Both the position numbers and the translations under genes were made by a program. The notes beneath the pieces were generated by a model. It was given only the letters and a program-made list of their open reading frames with translations, was not told the DNA's origin and ran no database searches. From assembly GCA_023846275.1 (NCBI GenBank), contig CM043869.1, positions 21,187,275 to 21,251,274 on the forward strand: a DNA stretch of 64,000 nt, written 5' to 3'. Positions 37,501 through 49,863 of this stretch are shown here, piece by piece. This stretch comes from Vanilla planifolia. Taxonomy: Eukaryota; Streptophyta; Magnoliopsida; Asparagales; Orchidaceae. Numbering within the stretch: the stretch's first letter is position 1; every line of letters starts with the position of its first letter.

Positions 37501-40500
37501 CCTTATCTCTACAATTGGTTAAGTCCCATTGTTATCTTATTATGCCTTTTTATTGTTTCTTTTTGCCGAACAGATGGTCATGGTATCTACTCTATTTTTT
37601 CTTCTTGGTTATTAACGTGTTGATGATGATGATGATAGTGAAGCCTCAAGTGATGAGGATGATGAATATATCTAAAATCCACTAATCGTTCTAAGTAGTG
37701 AAGCTATTTATAAGGCATGTAGTTAGTGTCTACAATGTTTTTTTTTTCTTTCTTGTGTGGAGTGATGAAGATGCAATAATAATGATGTGATGTCATAGTT
37801 ATTCCATATGATAATCTAGGTGGTGTTAGAGTCCATGATGTGTTGTGGTGTTAATGGTCAGCAAACAATAATTAACATATATTGCACTTTAACTTTGAGA
37901 TAATGATGGGGCTTTCAAAATATTTGCATAAGGTCTTGGATTTCGGATCGAATATTTATATTGAAACTATTGTGCAAGTCTTGATTCAATAAAGTAAAGC
38001 CTTTTTGTTCTAGTTGCAGAAGTTTCAACATAGCATTTAGTTTTTAAGTTTTATGTCGATTTCCATCTGCAAGTACGATCATTCCAGCAAATTATTCTTT
38101 TTTTGACTAATAAATGCTCTTTATTAATGTTCTAGAAATCCTAAATAATTAAAAACTAAAGTGTTATTCTAATTAGGTCTTTGTTGTTCAATAAATTGGG
38201 TAAATTTCTTTAATATTGTTCAATTTGACTTGAGGACATTCAATCAGATTTTTTGCCTAGTCATTGACTCAAAGTTTGTCAATTTTTAACATGTTTGAAT
38301 GGAATGCTATATTGGAAACAGTTTTCTTACTTGCTGGTTTGCTATATTATTCTGATATTTTTTGCCCTTGTGTATTCAAAAGAGCAATTTTTGAGGCAAC
38401 GCTCATTCATCGTAAAGAATAACCTAGTCACTTGATGGTGGAGAAGTTGATATGCATAAATTCGAGAATTTTCAAATGTCATTGTTATACCTTAAGTAAA
38501 AAAATATTCACAGATGGCCTCTATAATTTGGTTGGGTGATATAAGCTTACCAAAAATATTTCAAAGAAATTGGTAATTAGAACTTCGATATGTATCTTCT
38601 CAATTTTAGCTCTTTTGCATCAATTCCATATGTAGATTTTCATTTTGCTCTTTCTGTGCTCCTGAACTTTGAGCAGGAGTTTACATTTTTTTAACTGAAG
38701 TTTATGCTATTAAATTGAAAAAGACCTGCTATTTCCACTGAAAGGTCTCGATAGTCTCTCAAGTTTTTGCAGGATTTTGTTTTCTTTTACCTACAATCTA
38801 TGTGATTACAAAAATTCTGGAGATGGTAATTGTATTGTAAGCAAAAACTTGACTTATGGAACACTTTCATTAATTAACGAATGTTTCGTATGATCATTGC
38901 AGTAGAATTGGGTTAGGTACTGGAATTCCTAAATATTTTTCTAATAGTGATATCTTTGTACATATTTGGGCACAACACAAAGAGACTACTTCAAGCAAGA
39001 AAAAAAATGGAAAAATTGCAACGTGTTGTTCGCTGTATGAAAAGGCAGCAATGTCAATCATCAAAAAATGAAGCAGCACACTCCTACCCTCCTCTTATTC
39101 ATCTTAAAGATGCACTGGTTAATAAACCTTGAATAGAAGTCCGGCTCTTTTTTTTTAAAATTCTTGTTCCAAGCCATAATTCATACATTGTCTAACTCCA
39201 CAAGGCTTTGCTGAGATGCTCTTCTCTCATCTTCAAGTATGCAATGAAGGATTTGAGGTGGTTAGCTTTTTTGTCAATCTCCATGTAGTTATTTTATGTC
39301 TTTCTTATGTAGGAACCTATTAGATAATCGGATTTATACATCTTGGCCATGATTGCTTCTATAATGGTGTTTTCTCCCTATTGTTAATGATGTCTGCTTC
39401 CCCTTACTTGGTTGAATGGTCATACCTATAGTTTGATGGTAGTTTTTTGGTTCTCTTTGATTGTCCCTTTTTAATTCTTGTGTTATCATTTTTTCTCTTA
39501 TTTTCAAACTTCTTTTTGAGGTTTCAAATTGTTTGCATGAGTATGTTGGGGGTCATTATTATATATATAACTGAAGATTGAATGAGGAATATTGAATTAG
39601 ATTCATAGTTCATCTGTATTGTTAAAAACTACCTAGTTTGAAAATTTGTAGTTGTACAATATTATGTAGTATTTTTTAATATTGTTGGAATTTTTGGCAT
39701 TGGTGAACATGCTAACGAATCTATGAAAAGCTTTAAATTTGTCCACTTTTTGGTCAAGCAAGGTTAATTCCACATAAAGCATAATATATCAGCATTTCAA
39801 GTAAAAATATTAAATATTCCTACAGTTGAATTGGTACTTTTTTAACAAAATGGTCTAAAAAAGGTCATGATCTGTTGAGCAGTAGCTAGCACTTCGTTTT
39901 ATGTTCTTTTTAATTTTAAAAATCTTTATTAAGAAATGTAGAAATTTGGTTTGAAGCCTATGGTCACAATAGGCAATTGTCAAATTAATTGCTTTCTAAG
40001 ATTAGAATCGTACTTCTTTGCATATTCATTTTGATTTTTCATTTGGCTGCTCGAAGATTGAATTGTAAATTGGATAAAGTCTTAGGGCGGGTATAGAATG
40101 TCATCAAATATGTTGGATTAAGGAGTGCATTTTTCCCACTACACCAATTTTTAAGAGTTCTAATTGAAGAAAAATTTTCATCTCAATTTCTTGCCACTGC
40201 TAATTCCTTGAGTACATGACAGCCTATTACATTTCCTTTCCCTTCCTGAAGTGACTTCTATTTTGATATGAAGGTAGTGAGTTATTCATAGTAGATAATA
40301 ATACTAAGAATGATAGGTTTGGTTTTGGATTCCATTAACTGTATTTGCTGGTGGAGCTATGTTTAGTTATGGATGGACTAAATTTAATTTCTTGACAATT
40401 TGTAATTCGAGTAAATAGTGAATCAATTTGTGCATGATCGTTCTCATCCTGAGGTGTTTTATACTCTTTTAGTTATTGAATATTTTGTCATTATTGAGTG

Positions 40501-40769
40501 GTGTATTGATTTCAATCTACTGCTTATGTTCTATTAGGCAATTGTTGTTGGGTTAAATGTGGTACGTGAGATGTGCTTGAGGATGTCATTGGTATGTGTT
40601 CTATTCATTTGATTGGGTTTCTACTGAACATGTTATGCTTTCAAGCAATTTTATTTTTCAATTGTTTTGTACTATTGTCGGGAATTTTGGTGTTGTGTTA
40701 ATGGATGCTTTTGTCCTTGCTTGGTTTCCTTTTTGATGAATTTTATTGTCCGACTTAGTTTTTTCCCAG

Positions 40770-40860
40770 ATGGTGCTGGCTGGCAAGTGGCTCCACTTGC
40801 GACAGCACTGTATGCCTTTCTACCAGCATCCAATTTGGTGCATGTGGAAAAGAGCTGTTG
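40770..40860 (+). other. Unassigned 91-bp exon-like block inside an SDA1 intron
   Basis: It is bounded by ttttttcccag on the left and GTAAGCC on the right, both excellent splice signals. It is far richer in G+C than its surroundings and open in all three plus frames (for example MVLAGKWLHLRQHCMPFYQH). It does not fit SDA1, whose neighbouring exons (40538-40591 and 43940-44041) are consecutive in the protein. It could be an exonised transposon fragment, an alternative exon, or a piece captured from another gene. The minus-strand reading is equally unassigned. Confidence 0.4.
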
Positions 40861-41579
40861 GTAAGCCAATAGTGTCCATGCACTCTTAAAGTTCACATTT
40901 ATTGTATTAGCACTTTTGATGGTCTAATTGTCATTCCCCGTTTGGCTTAATATTAAAATATACTAAAAATATCAGAAAATCGTACAATAAAGAGAGCATG
41001 TGAGAAATCTAAAGGACACAACTCCAAAATTGAGTTGGGGTGATGAAAATATCCAATATAATATCTTATGATAAAATAATAGTATAGAAAGCAGCAAACG
41101 TTATCTCAAGCTATCAAATGGAAGATAAGTTAAAAAGTATATAAATGTATATTTTGTCAACTAAGTATAACAATTGTCTTTGCATTTAATGTCTTTCACA
41201 AAAGTTTAAAAAATAATAAGCTATTTAATTCAAAATCTTAAGTTATATTTTAAGAACCCTTAGCTTTGTATATGCATGTATCTTGGCTTATAATATAAGT
41301 AAATAAGCATAATATAATTAATTTCTAAACTACTAATTGCAAGAAGGTAAAATAATATGGATGTGTGGTTAAATAAAGATGGAGCAATAATTAAGAATAA
41401 TATATGCTATCAATAAAAGATATAAAATGTTGAATCATTGTTTATATGCTTATAATACACATAATTGTTGTATAATATTAATATCATATATTATTTTTTC
41501 TTGTTCTCATATTTGTATTCTTTTTATTTTATTTTTAATTTTTTTTTACTTATTTTTTTAAGATTTTAATTTTTTTCAT

Positions 41580-42570
41580 ATGATGACTATCCTCACAGAG
41601 ATTCCATATCAGATTATTTATCATGGAGCCATCGTTCACATTGTTTAGTATTTGGTAGTCACATGGTGTTGTACTTGTCGTGCTATTGCTCACAATTTAG
41701 CTACTACAGACAATATGGGTGATCGTATCATATACCATTATACGATTGCAAGCGTTGTTTAGAACCCTATATTCATGGTGGAGGGTTTTTTGTTTTTTCG
41801 TATCTCATAATTTAGGTACCAACAATACAAAAGGTGATTCTCTCATATCTAACAATCACAAGATGGGGTCATAAAGAAATCATCACATTCTTATTTCATC
41901 ATTTTCGTGTTCTTGATTTATTAAGTCAATCATTCTCTCTTTCTTTATAATTTCTTTTTCTATCATATATTTCTAAATTTTATTTTATTTTTTAATTACC
42001 ATATATGTGTTTGTATAATTATAGCATGTTATCATATAAATCAGAACATATGTATAGATAAATATATGTTATGTAGTATGCTCATATCACAGTACATCAC
42101 AATCCAAAATAATATTTTAAAATAATTTATCAATTTAACTAACTTATATTATAGTTTTAGTTTGTTCATATGATGACACTTTTATGTCACTTTTATTGCG
42201 ATTTCATTTTTTTATCTTTTCTTTTTTATTATTTTTTTTACATGCTATTAGTAATTATTTATATTTTATTCATAAGATTTTTGAAATTCTTAAACATTAT
42301 TTAAGTTTTCTTTTTTTTAATGTTTTTCTAAACTATATAATTTTTATTCAATAAGTATTCACAAACATTGTTACAAAATGTTTTTAAATCCTTCTTTTGC
42401 TTTACAGAACCATCACCCACATTGTCTAGTATCTTCTACATATGATGATAGTGTCCTTGTCATACTATGGCTCATACTTTAACTACTAATGACAACATGG
42501 TTGATCTTATCATATATCACTATAACATTGCCCATAGCTCAGGTGCCAACTATTGTAAAGGTGATTCTCT
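41580..42570 (+). repeat. Two diverged copies of an intronic repeat
   Basis: The blocks 41600-41850 and 42405-42570 share phrases in the same order: cacattgt or cccacattgtct, tagtatct or tttggta, cttgtc, gctcat or gctcac with aatttagctactac or actttaactacta, tatcatata, and aaggtgattctctcatat. Between them lies AT-rich DNA. Both sit in the long SDA1 intron between 40592 and 43939. The family is not recognised. Confidence 0.5.
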
Positions 42571-45500
42571 CATATGGTATGGTGTATTTTTGCTTGTCAT
42601 ATTGTGCGATTAAGCCTATTATATGGTATGTGACATAGACTTTCCTAACAACATTACCAAATTCAACCAAGTATTTGGTTACTTCAAAACCATCACTCGA
42701 GCAGCTCAATAGAAAATTTAACAGCATTCCAAGGGAGGAAAATCTCTGTCAAAAGTATACTTTTAACAGTCCTTTTATGCAATTCGAGATATGAGCACTT
42801 TTATGAAACTCTTTTCCCAGATCGAAGTAGTTTTTACTGTGACTTTCTTAGGTGAAGCTTTGCTTATTATAGCCCTCCATATGAAAGAACAAGCTATTAT
42901 TTTTTTCTTTTCTCCTAAGCTCTTCTTTTTTTTTCTCAGACCTCCTCATGCATAGAGGATAGCTAAAAAGCATTGGGGAGGGTAAGCATATTCTTTTTAT
43001 AACAATAAAGAGGATTACAAAAAATATTGTTTTAATTTTCTTTTTAAAAATTTATAAAAAAGTTTTAAATCACTTCAAAAAATCACAAATAATGTACTAA
43101 CAGATATCTCATTTCAAGATTTTCTGAATGGTTTGCCTAAGTCTAGCTATAAGCCACATGATATTTTTTCTGAGATGCATCAAAATATATTGTTTTCATA
43201 GTGTTGGATCTGTATAGTTTACATTCAACATTAAATACACAAATGCAAATGTATTTTATAATTAAATAATTTATGCTATCATACTAATGCTCTTACATTT
43301 GAGTCAATTGCCTTTCAATTATACCTAAATATGCAAACATATTTAATTAAAATGTCTTGGATACTGCCAAATGCACTTTTCGAGAAGTAACAGCATATGT
43401 AAAAGACTAGTTAGTGCACATGACGATATAGTAATAAATACTGCAATTTTTCATGAATTACACCTTTGAAAAGATGGAAATATATGTGATTTAAGTGCCT
43501 GCATATCTTAAACAAGCATTCAAAGGAAAGGAATAGTAACATGGTTCAGATGCATGATAGTTAGATAGTTGGAACTAATGCATTATGGAATTTGCACCTT
43601 ATATATTTGCTCAAGCACTTCTCTGACATCATGAATCCTTGTCTCTTTACACGATGATTTCCCTTCATATTTGCATATCAGTGGTAATTTATGAACTATT
43701 TTTTAGTTTGCAATTCTGATATAGAATTTCTAATCAGAACTAAAAAAATGCTTCTAGGGGATCAAAACCTAGGAAACAAGATTTATTTGTATTTACAGAC
43801 AGCCTAAACTAAGCTATTGCTCTTTCATTCTTGGTCTACATAGCAACATAAGAATATTTGGATTCCTTTATTTTTTTTACTACAGCATGAAAAGAGCAGT
43901 TACCAACATCTTTCTTTATTTTTTTTCATTGTGAATTAGTTGATGAATGAAGACCTTCTTCAAGACTTGGTCTTGCACAAAAAGTAGCATGAGAAAGCTG
44001 TTTCAATTGCTACGTTCTCCTTGATAACATTATTAATAGAGGTATGTTTTTGACTTTTCTATTTGCTTACGACATCCTTAATGGTGCAATTAAAAATGAA
44101 TGAAAAGTTTGTTATATTTTGGAAAAAAAATCAATTTTCTCGTTTCATTTCTATAGATATGCTCTTCATTTTTGGTCAAGAAAGACTAAGTTCTTCCCAT
44201 TGATTCAAAAGCCAGACCGAAAGCATTTGGAGAAGTCAGTGTTGCCAATGACGTGCCTGGTGTCGAGTTACTTAAACAAGACGATGATAAGCTTTTATAT
44301 AGTAGTTCTGAGGATGAAATGACAGCTTATGGTTCTAAAGCAGAAAATGATTCCTCACTAGTTGACATTGATATCTGTGCTAGAGTTGCATATAAAGAAG
44401 ATGAGGATTCTTTAGAAAATGATGGAGAGTTTTACAATGAATTTTTCCCTAAAAGTGGACAATCTAGTCGTATTGATGGTTTGGAAGATGATGCCTACAG
44501 GAATGACAGTGACGAAGAAGGTTCAGATGATGAGGAATTGGCTAATGTTTGTGACACTGAGGAATTGAATGAAGAAATAGAAATGCAAGCCATACGTATT
44601 GATGGGCAAGATGAAGATGCTAACGATGGGAAAGATCCGTCAAATAGAAAGAAGGGGAAGCTAAGCAATTTTGTTGAATGTATGATTGTTGTTGATGCAA
44701 GTCCACATTCTCTTAAAAGACTTGCAGTAATCAAGGCTATTGATGTTTCAATTGATGAAGCTGATGGTATTGTTTCTTATGAAGATTCCAATGTATCAAA
44801 GAACTGAAGGTAGACTTCATCTTTTATCTTCTACATTAAATTTTGTTAACAGCTAATCGATTATCTTGTATTTTTTGATAGCATGGCTTCTGTAAAATTT
44901 ACGTTGTTCATGCAGATGTTCTTGACCAAGCTTTTAAGTTGAAGACAGTCTCCGTTGTTATCAAATAAAGGAGCATAAGTTATATGCAGGGTCTTCATGT
45001 CTTGACTAGAAGTTTAGGTTGAGAAATCATATTCAAATGTTTATTAGGCAAATAAAGAGGCAAAGAAGACCTTGTCTCGACATGGTCAACTAAGAAAGGA
45101 TGAAGGCTACAAAGCAGCAACTTCTGAAATTCCATCTTCTATGCAGCTAAGTGTAAAACGTTTGAACCCTGTTAAACTTAAGGTAATTCTCTAACAAGGT
45201 TGCCTTCTATTGGATTGATGGCCCTTCTAATTTCACTTCTCAACGTGTATAATTCATGCATATACCATGGCATTTAATGGCTTGATGATGCTAATGTTGA
45301 CCATGTGTGGAGAAGTGAAGCCAGATAGTTAGTCCTACAGGTGTATCAGTCGACTTAGTATTAGAAGATGAAATATCGATGATGTGGTTTTATTGGACAC
45401 ATAATTCTTCATAAGATATAACTTAATTTCATTGTTAGGGGGATTAAGTCGTGTTTTATACTTTGACCATGCATTATTTGAAGTAAAATTGGGCAATAGC

Positions 45501-46325
45501 GAGTAATTTCTAGCACAAGTAATTAGATTCAAATGGAGTTTTATTTCATCCAGAAAAAGCATCATAGTTATATTCAATCTAGAAATTAGCTAATGGGAGC
45601 ATTATTACTAAGCTGTATCAGCAATTTTATTGTCTTAAATAAGAAAAAATCTATGCTCAATGCTACAGAAATATAGTTCATAGGTTCCTGCTTTTAATGT
45701 CTTATAACATGGTTGCTTTCTTTGATGTTTCTCACCAGCCATTCTTTGGGAGTGATCTCATTGAAATGGCAGGAATAAGAACAATCAGTACCTCTTGGAT
45801 GTATTCAAGTTTATTTTACTTTTGAGATGAGTGCATACAGTGATGTTTGACCCATCAAAGTTGGTTTGGCATTTTTAAAAGCATTGTACTAAACTTCATT
45901 GGTTAACAAATGATAATCATGTGTTGTTTTCAGGTGCAAATCAGGAGCAAGCTCAACAAGCAGGTGAAAGTAGCATTCGTTCGAGCAGGTAGAGGGGATA
46001 GAGAAAAGTATGAGGCTAAAACTGTGGTAAAAGAAAAAAAGGCATGTCATAGTTACATTTGCCATTGTTTGTTGCAAGTGCATCATGTTTTTTTTGTTTT
46101 GTTACATGATTTTGTTATTTCAAAGCCTTTTTTTATCTGGGTCGACTTGAGATAAGTTGCTATTATTGTTTAACCAGACTGGTGGGCTAAGCAATAGGCA
46201 GAAGAAGCACTAGAAGGTGATCCCACTGGCTACTAAAAGAGCAAGAGCAGCTCGTTCTCATCAAAAGAAAAAAACAGCAAAGGAAATTTGGTAAGCAGTT
46301 TAGGGGAAGGAAAGCATGGAAGTGA

Positions 46326-47362
46326 AGCTCAAGAACTCCAATTTATTTCAGCAATCTGGGATCACATTTTTTGGTAGGACCTATATCTTTACTTAGCTTC
46401 CCTTTTATCATTTTGATTAGCTTCCAAATCATTAAAGATATACATGCGATGTATGAGGCCAATAATTATTGTTTAAGATTTTGAGTTAATTAATATTTTC
46501 CTTTTAAAGAGGTGTAAAGGATGTGTAAACCAAGGCTTTTGATAAGCACCAATAATCATCATTCTTAAGTTTTAGAAAGTTATGTTGTCTCTTGAGTTAG
46601 TTCACGTTGATATTTGTAATAACTGAATATTTTATTTCAAAATAAAAATAGATATTATTTATTATTTATTTGGGACCTTATTCATATGAGTTGGATATCT
46701 TTTGTAGTTCATAAATTAAAGGTATTTTAAAAATATAAGGAATTTGAAGGTCTTACAAAAATAAAAAATTGGTTTAATAAAAAAGTTATCTGAACTAACA
46801 GAGAAGAAAAATTTTTATCCAAAGAATTTGATTATTTGCAAAAAAAACATGAAATTCATAAGCAATTGTTTATTAGAAAAACTACGAAAATAAAATAAAA
46901 TTGTAAAAAAGATGAATAGAACAATTGTCGAGATTACTTATGTTGAATGAGAAAAAAATTATAAAATAAATTTTGAACAACTATTACTATCTTTCTTTAT
47001 ATTTATGCTTTGATAACTTTAAATGAATACAACAACTTGAATATAAAGAGTAAAAAAATATATTTTTTTATTCTTTCATAAAATATAAGATTTTTTTGTC
47101 CTTGATATTATTAATTTACTATCATAAAATATTTCAATGTGATTATATTATTTTTTTTCAATAAATTATGTTTTCTTTCTTTCATCTTTCTTAATGAGCA
47201 AATGTACAAAAACTATGCTTTGAAAGACTGTTTATTTTGGAGTGTCATTATTTTAGATATTGTTGTGTGGAGAAAATTTTGTAGACCAGTTGAAGGAGAA
47301 TTTGTGATTCTACCGAACTTGAATCTATGGATACATTATTCACACTTGTTCGCCAGTCGTCA
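46326..47362. other. AT-rich spacer between the SDA1 and DUF4220 pseudogenes
   Basis: The first 100 bases would be the SDA1 3' untranslated region, since they follow its native stop. The rest is AT-rich, without supported genes or repeats. A 75-codon plus frame at 47139-47366 is hydrophobic and AT-rich and is judged to be chance. Confidence 0.5.
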
Positions 47363-49540
47363 TTAAAGCGGATAATTTCTTAAATATAATTTATTGAAGG
47401 ATGGTAGCTTTTTGGCTATGTCCAGTGCACCACCCATCAAGTATCTGCCAATATCCAAAGCATCCACCATTCCCACATGCTTCACAAGTAGCAAAACAAA
47501 ACTTAGAATGTCGCCTCCGCTGTTGTGCATGCTCGCTCGAGTATTCTTCACTCTTGGCATCAAAAGCTCCGCCCTTGTCGATGTGATCACTTGCCACCTT
47601 TGTCCTCCCCAAGCAGAAGAATTTGGTGCGCAAGTACTTGTGCCATCTGAAGCAGAGATGGATATGTGATCCATTCTATAGGTTTGGTCAGCATCAGCCT
47701 ACACGCCTTCCCCTCAACCTCATCATCACAGTTCCCAGTCGATGTCAAATCCTCTTCATGCCGTTCGATGAACTGTACCATATCATAGCAAGCTTGCCAG
47801 TAAATCAGAAGGCTCACTCCTCCCATGGTTGCCATTATCTCTGGTAGCATCAACACCAGATACAACATATAGTCGGACAGGCACTAGCATGCATGCATCC
47901 CGCGCCAAGTGCTCTTCTGTTCGCTTAACCCCCTAGACTGTGGTTGTGTTTCATGAGGATGATGCAATGGGTGCAGCTCCTGGGGCTTGCAGTGTTAGCA
48001 TAGCCGTGTCATAATGTTCCACACAAGAACTTGCTGATTGGCTGACAAGCCTTTGGTCAAATTAAGGAATGCAAAGACAACCCATACTGAGCCATTGACT
48101 TGCCGAAGTGCAGTGAGCCTTGCCTTATCGTTGAAATGCCTCCATGATATTTGTAAGAATTTTTGAGCTTGTGCAGTGATGAGCACTAGAAAAAGTTGAT
48201 TGCCTTACTGACTTATGTGAATACGAAGTTTAGGATGAAAATCCACTAGTCCAGCTCAGGAACAATACCGTTGCCTCCTGAAATGCTCTAATGGGTCATC
48301 TAAGCTTGGATTCTATTCTACGTGCCCATTTGTTTATACTCCAGTTCTTCAGATTGTCTGGTGATACATGTTCCTTTGGCTGTACTACTGCATTCCTGAA
48401 GCAGTTGGTGATCAGGTTGACTTGCAGCATCTCTAAAGGCCTCCATCTTTTTTTACGCCACAATCTTCTCCTTATTCTGAGAATGAGATGGGCAAGAAGC
48501 AAACCCCACATGTGTAGTTTCTTAAATTCGAGAAGGAAGATCACTGACCAATCGAAAAGTAGGAACATGAGAGAAGCCACGATATCAAGACATATGGAAG
48601 CTCCAAGCAGGACATAAGTGATCATGACATCACTAGTGTCAAAGCCATGCTTTGGAGAGAAAACGAACATCAAGAAAGCGAGAAGGATACCAAAGGAGCA
48701 GATAACCCTGAGGATGACGCCGGCACGTGAGCAATTAACATGGCATTCGTGTACATCTCATCATAGGCATAGCTGTGTTCCATGCTTGTCATGCCCGAAA
48801 CTTCCGTGATAATCATCTCCTTCAACATGTCTCCGATTACCCTATATATTCCACAAGTTGAATAACGTCCACGAAGAAAGGCTTGCAAATCGAGTACATA
48901 CCAAATGCTCTTTTTAAAGCATTTAACTCGTGTTTTTCATTTTCTTCCTACACATGTGCTACCATTGTCCTACGGTTGGAAGAAATTTTGTTTAATTGAC
49001 TTTGCTTGCTTGAAATGACCATGGAGCTATGAAAACCATTAGTGCTGGCTCTGTAGAGCAAGTAAGACTGCTCTGCATACTTGAGGATGGTAACAAAGAA
49101 TATGAGCAGGGTGGGAGTGAGCTGGAGGTTACTTGGAAGAGACTGGAACAAAACATAGACAGAAATGATGATCTCATAGGCGAGGGCAAGAAGTTGTCAA
49201 GCCACACCTCATTGTCCTCCATGGAATAGGTGGTAAGGGTGTTGGGCCACCAAGGTGAAGCAGAAGGAATGGCACGCAGAATGCGAGGATGGCACAGTTG
49301 CTATTGTCGTCCATGTTGCTGCTGAGCTGGCCAAGAACGAAGTCAGCAACTTAGTTGGCTGAAAGATAGTTGCCCCAAACAACCATTCTTATCCATGCTC
49401 TCGATGCTGATGTGTTTCTCAAACTTCCAAGGAAGATGAGCACAATTTGTATTGTGAGGCTTACCATTATCAAAATAAATGCATCCCACTTGCTTTAGAG
49501 TTTCTTATATTTTTCTAGAATATCCACTAATTTTGTGTCT
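47363..49540 (-). pseudogene. DUF4220-DUF594 plant membrane protein, broken copy
   Basis: This plant family has an N-terminal multi-spanning DUF4220 region and a C-terminal DUF594; its biochemical role is not established. On the minus strand the family's landmarks run in order, in several frames: VLIFLGSLRNTSASRAW, VVWGNYLSAN, VADFVLGQL and ILAFCVPFLLLHLGGPTP (49480-49235), then YSMEDNEVWL and SLPSNLQLTPTLL, ILKYAEQSYLLYRAS (49230-48948), then DVMITYVLLGASICLDIVAS and EMLQVNLITNCFRN (48673-48296). The DUF594 part follows: MLPEIMATMGG (47868-47800), then GGDILSFVLLLVKHVGM (about 47530-47450). Stops (for example after KYKKL and YLSAN) and at least four frameshifts make it a pseudogene. No introns are evident. 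It is clearly richer in G+C than its surroundings. Such genes often occur in tandem clusters; only one is seen here. Confidence 0.8.
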
Positions 49541-49863
49541 TCTGTGAGATCGACTGATTGCGTTAAGTAAAAATAATTTCACTTTCTCCATTCATTTAGA
49601 TCCCTCTACTCCATTTTCTAGCAGGTGAGTGTGAATATATATTTGACGGGGAACCCAAGCAAGTTTGGAGCAATAGCCAAAACTTGATCAACTTTCTCAT
49701 ATCAAAACAACACGAAATATATATTTGTTTAGGGGACACCTCCGATTTATAATTGACACACAAAGGTTAAATAAATTCCTTGCTTGTGTGAGAGACTGCT
49801 AGATAGTTAACATCCTTTCCTTGATGGCTTTCAATCTTTCTTATAGTCATTCTAAAAAAACTT

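Larger units (their letters stand above)
34126..46325 (+). pseudogene. SDA1: SDA1 (SDAD1) homologue, decayed multi-exon gene
   Basis: SDA1 is a conserved nuclear protein needed for 60S ribosomal subunit maturation and export and for the cell cycle. The exons read in order: 34126-34511 (GYEAELLLIYNHFESSLHLF), 37159-37339 (FSYVVHSIWYMNKKHRNEAK), 37433-37489 (FDDRTTNAICKACFQSS), 37574-37714 (TLFFLLGY and SEAIYK), 38967-39117 (KLQRVVRCMKRQQ and PLIHLKDAL), 39205-39257 (GFAEMLFSHLQVCNEGFE), 40538-40591 (AIVVGLNVVREMCLRMSL), 43940-44041 (LMNEDLLQDLVLHKK), 44157-44809 (KAFGEVSVANDVPGVELL, then an acidic stretch), 45048-45182, 45934-46041 (REKYEAKTVVKEKK) and 46178-46325 (GKQFRGRKAWK, then the native stop). 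It is broken by at least eight in-frame stops and at least four frameshifts. The central repeat segment expected between 39257 and 40538, and a piece near 37340-37432, are missing. The C-terminal basic tail is well kept. Confidence 0.92.

Noticed and set aside
11328-46325. In-frame stops read as programmed readthrough, reassigned stop codons or RNA editing
   Set aside because: All three stop codons occur, SDA1 and the DUF4220 gene also have frameshifts, and whole exons are missing. Plain pseudogene decay explains everything.
11328-46325. Processed (retroposed) pseudogenes
   Set aside because: Kinesin-14 and SDA1 retain many introns at AG/GT borders and AUG5 retains at least two, so they derive from genomic copies.
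48291-49229. Plus-strand frames at 48291-48617, 48618-48809 and 49029-49229 as genes
   Set aside because: They are the antisense of the DUF4220-DUF594 pseudogene, whose minus-strand frames match the family in order.
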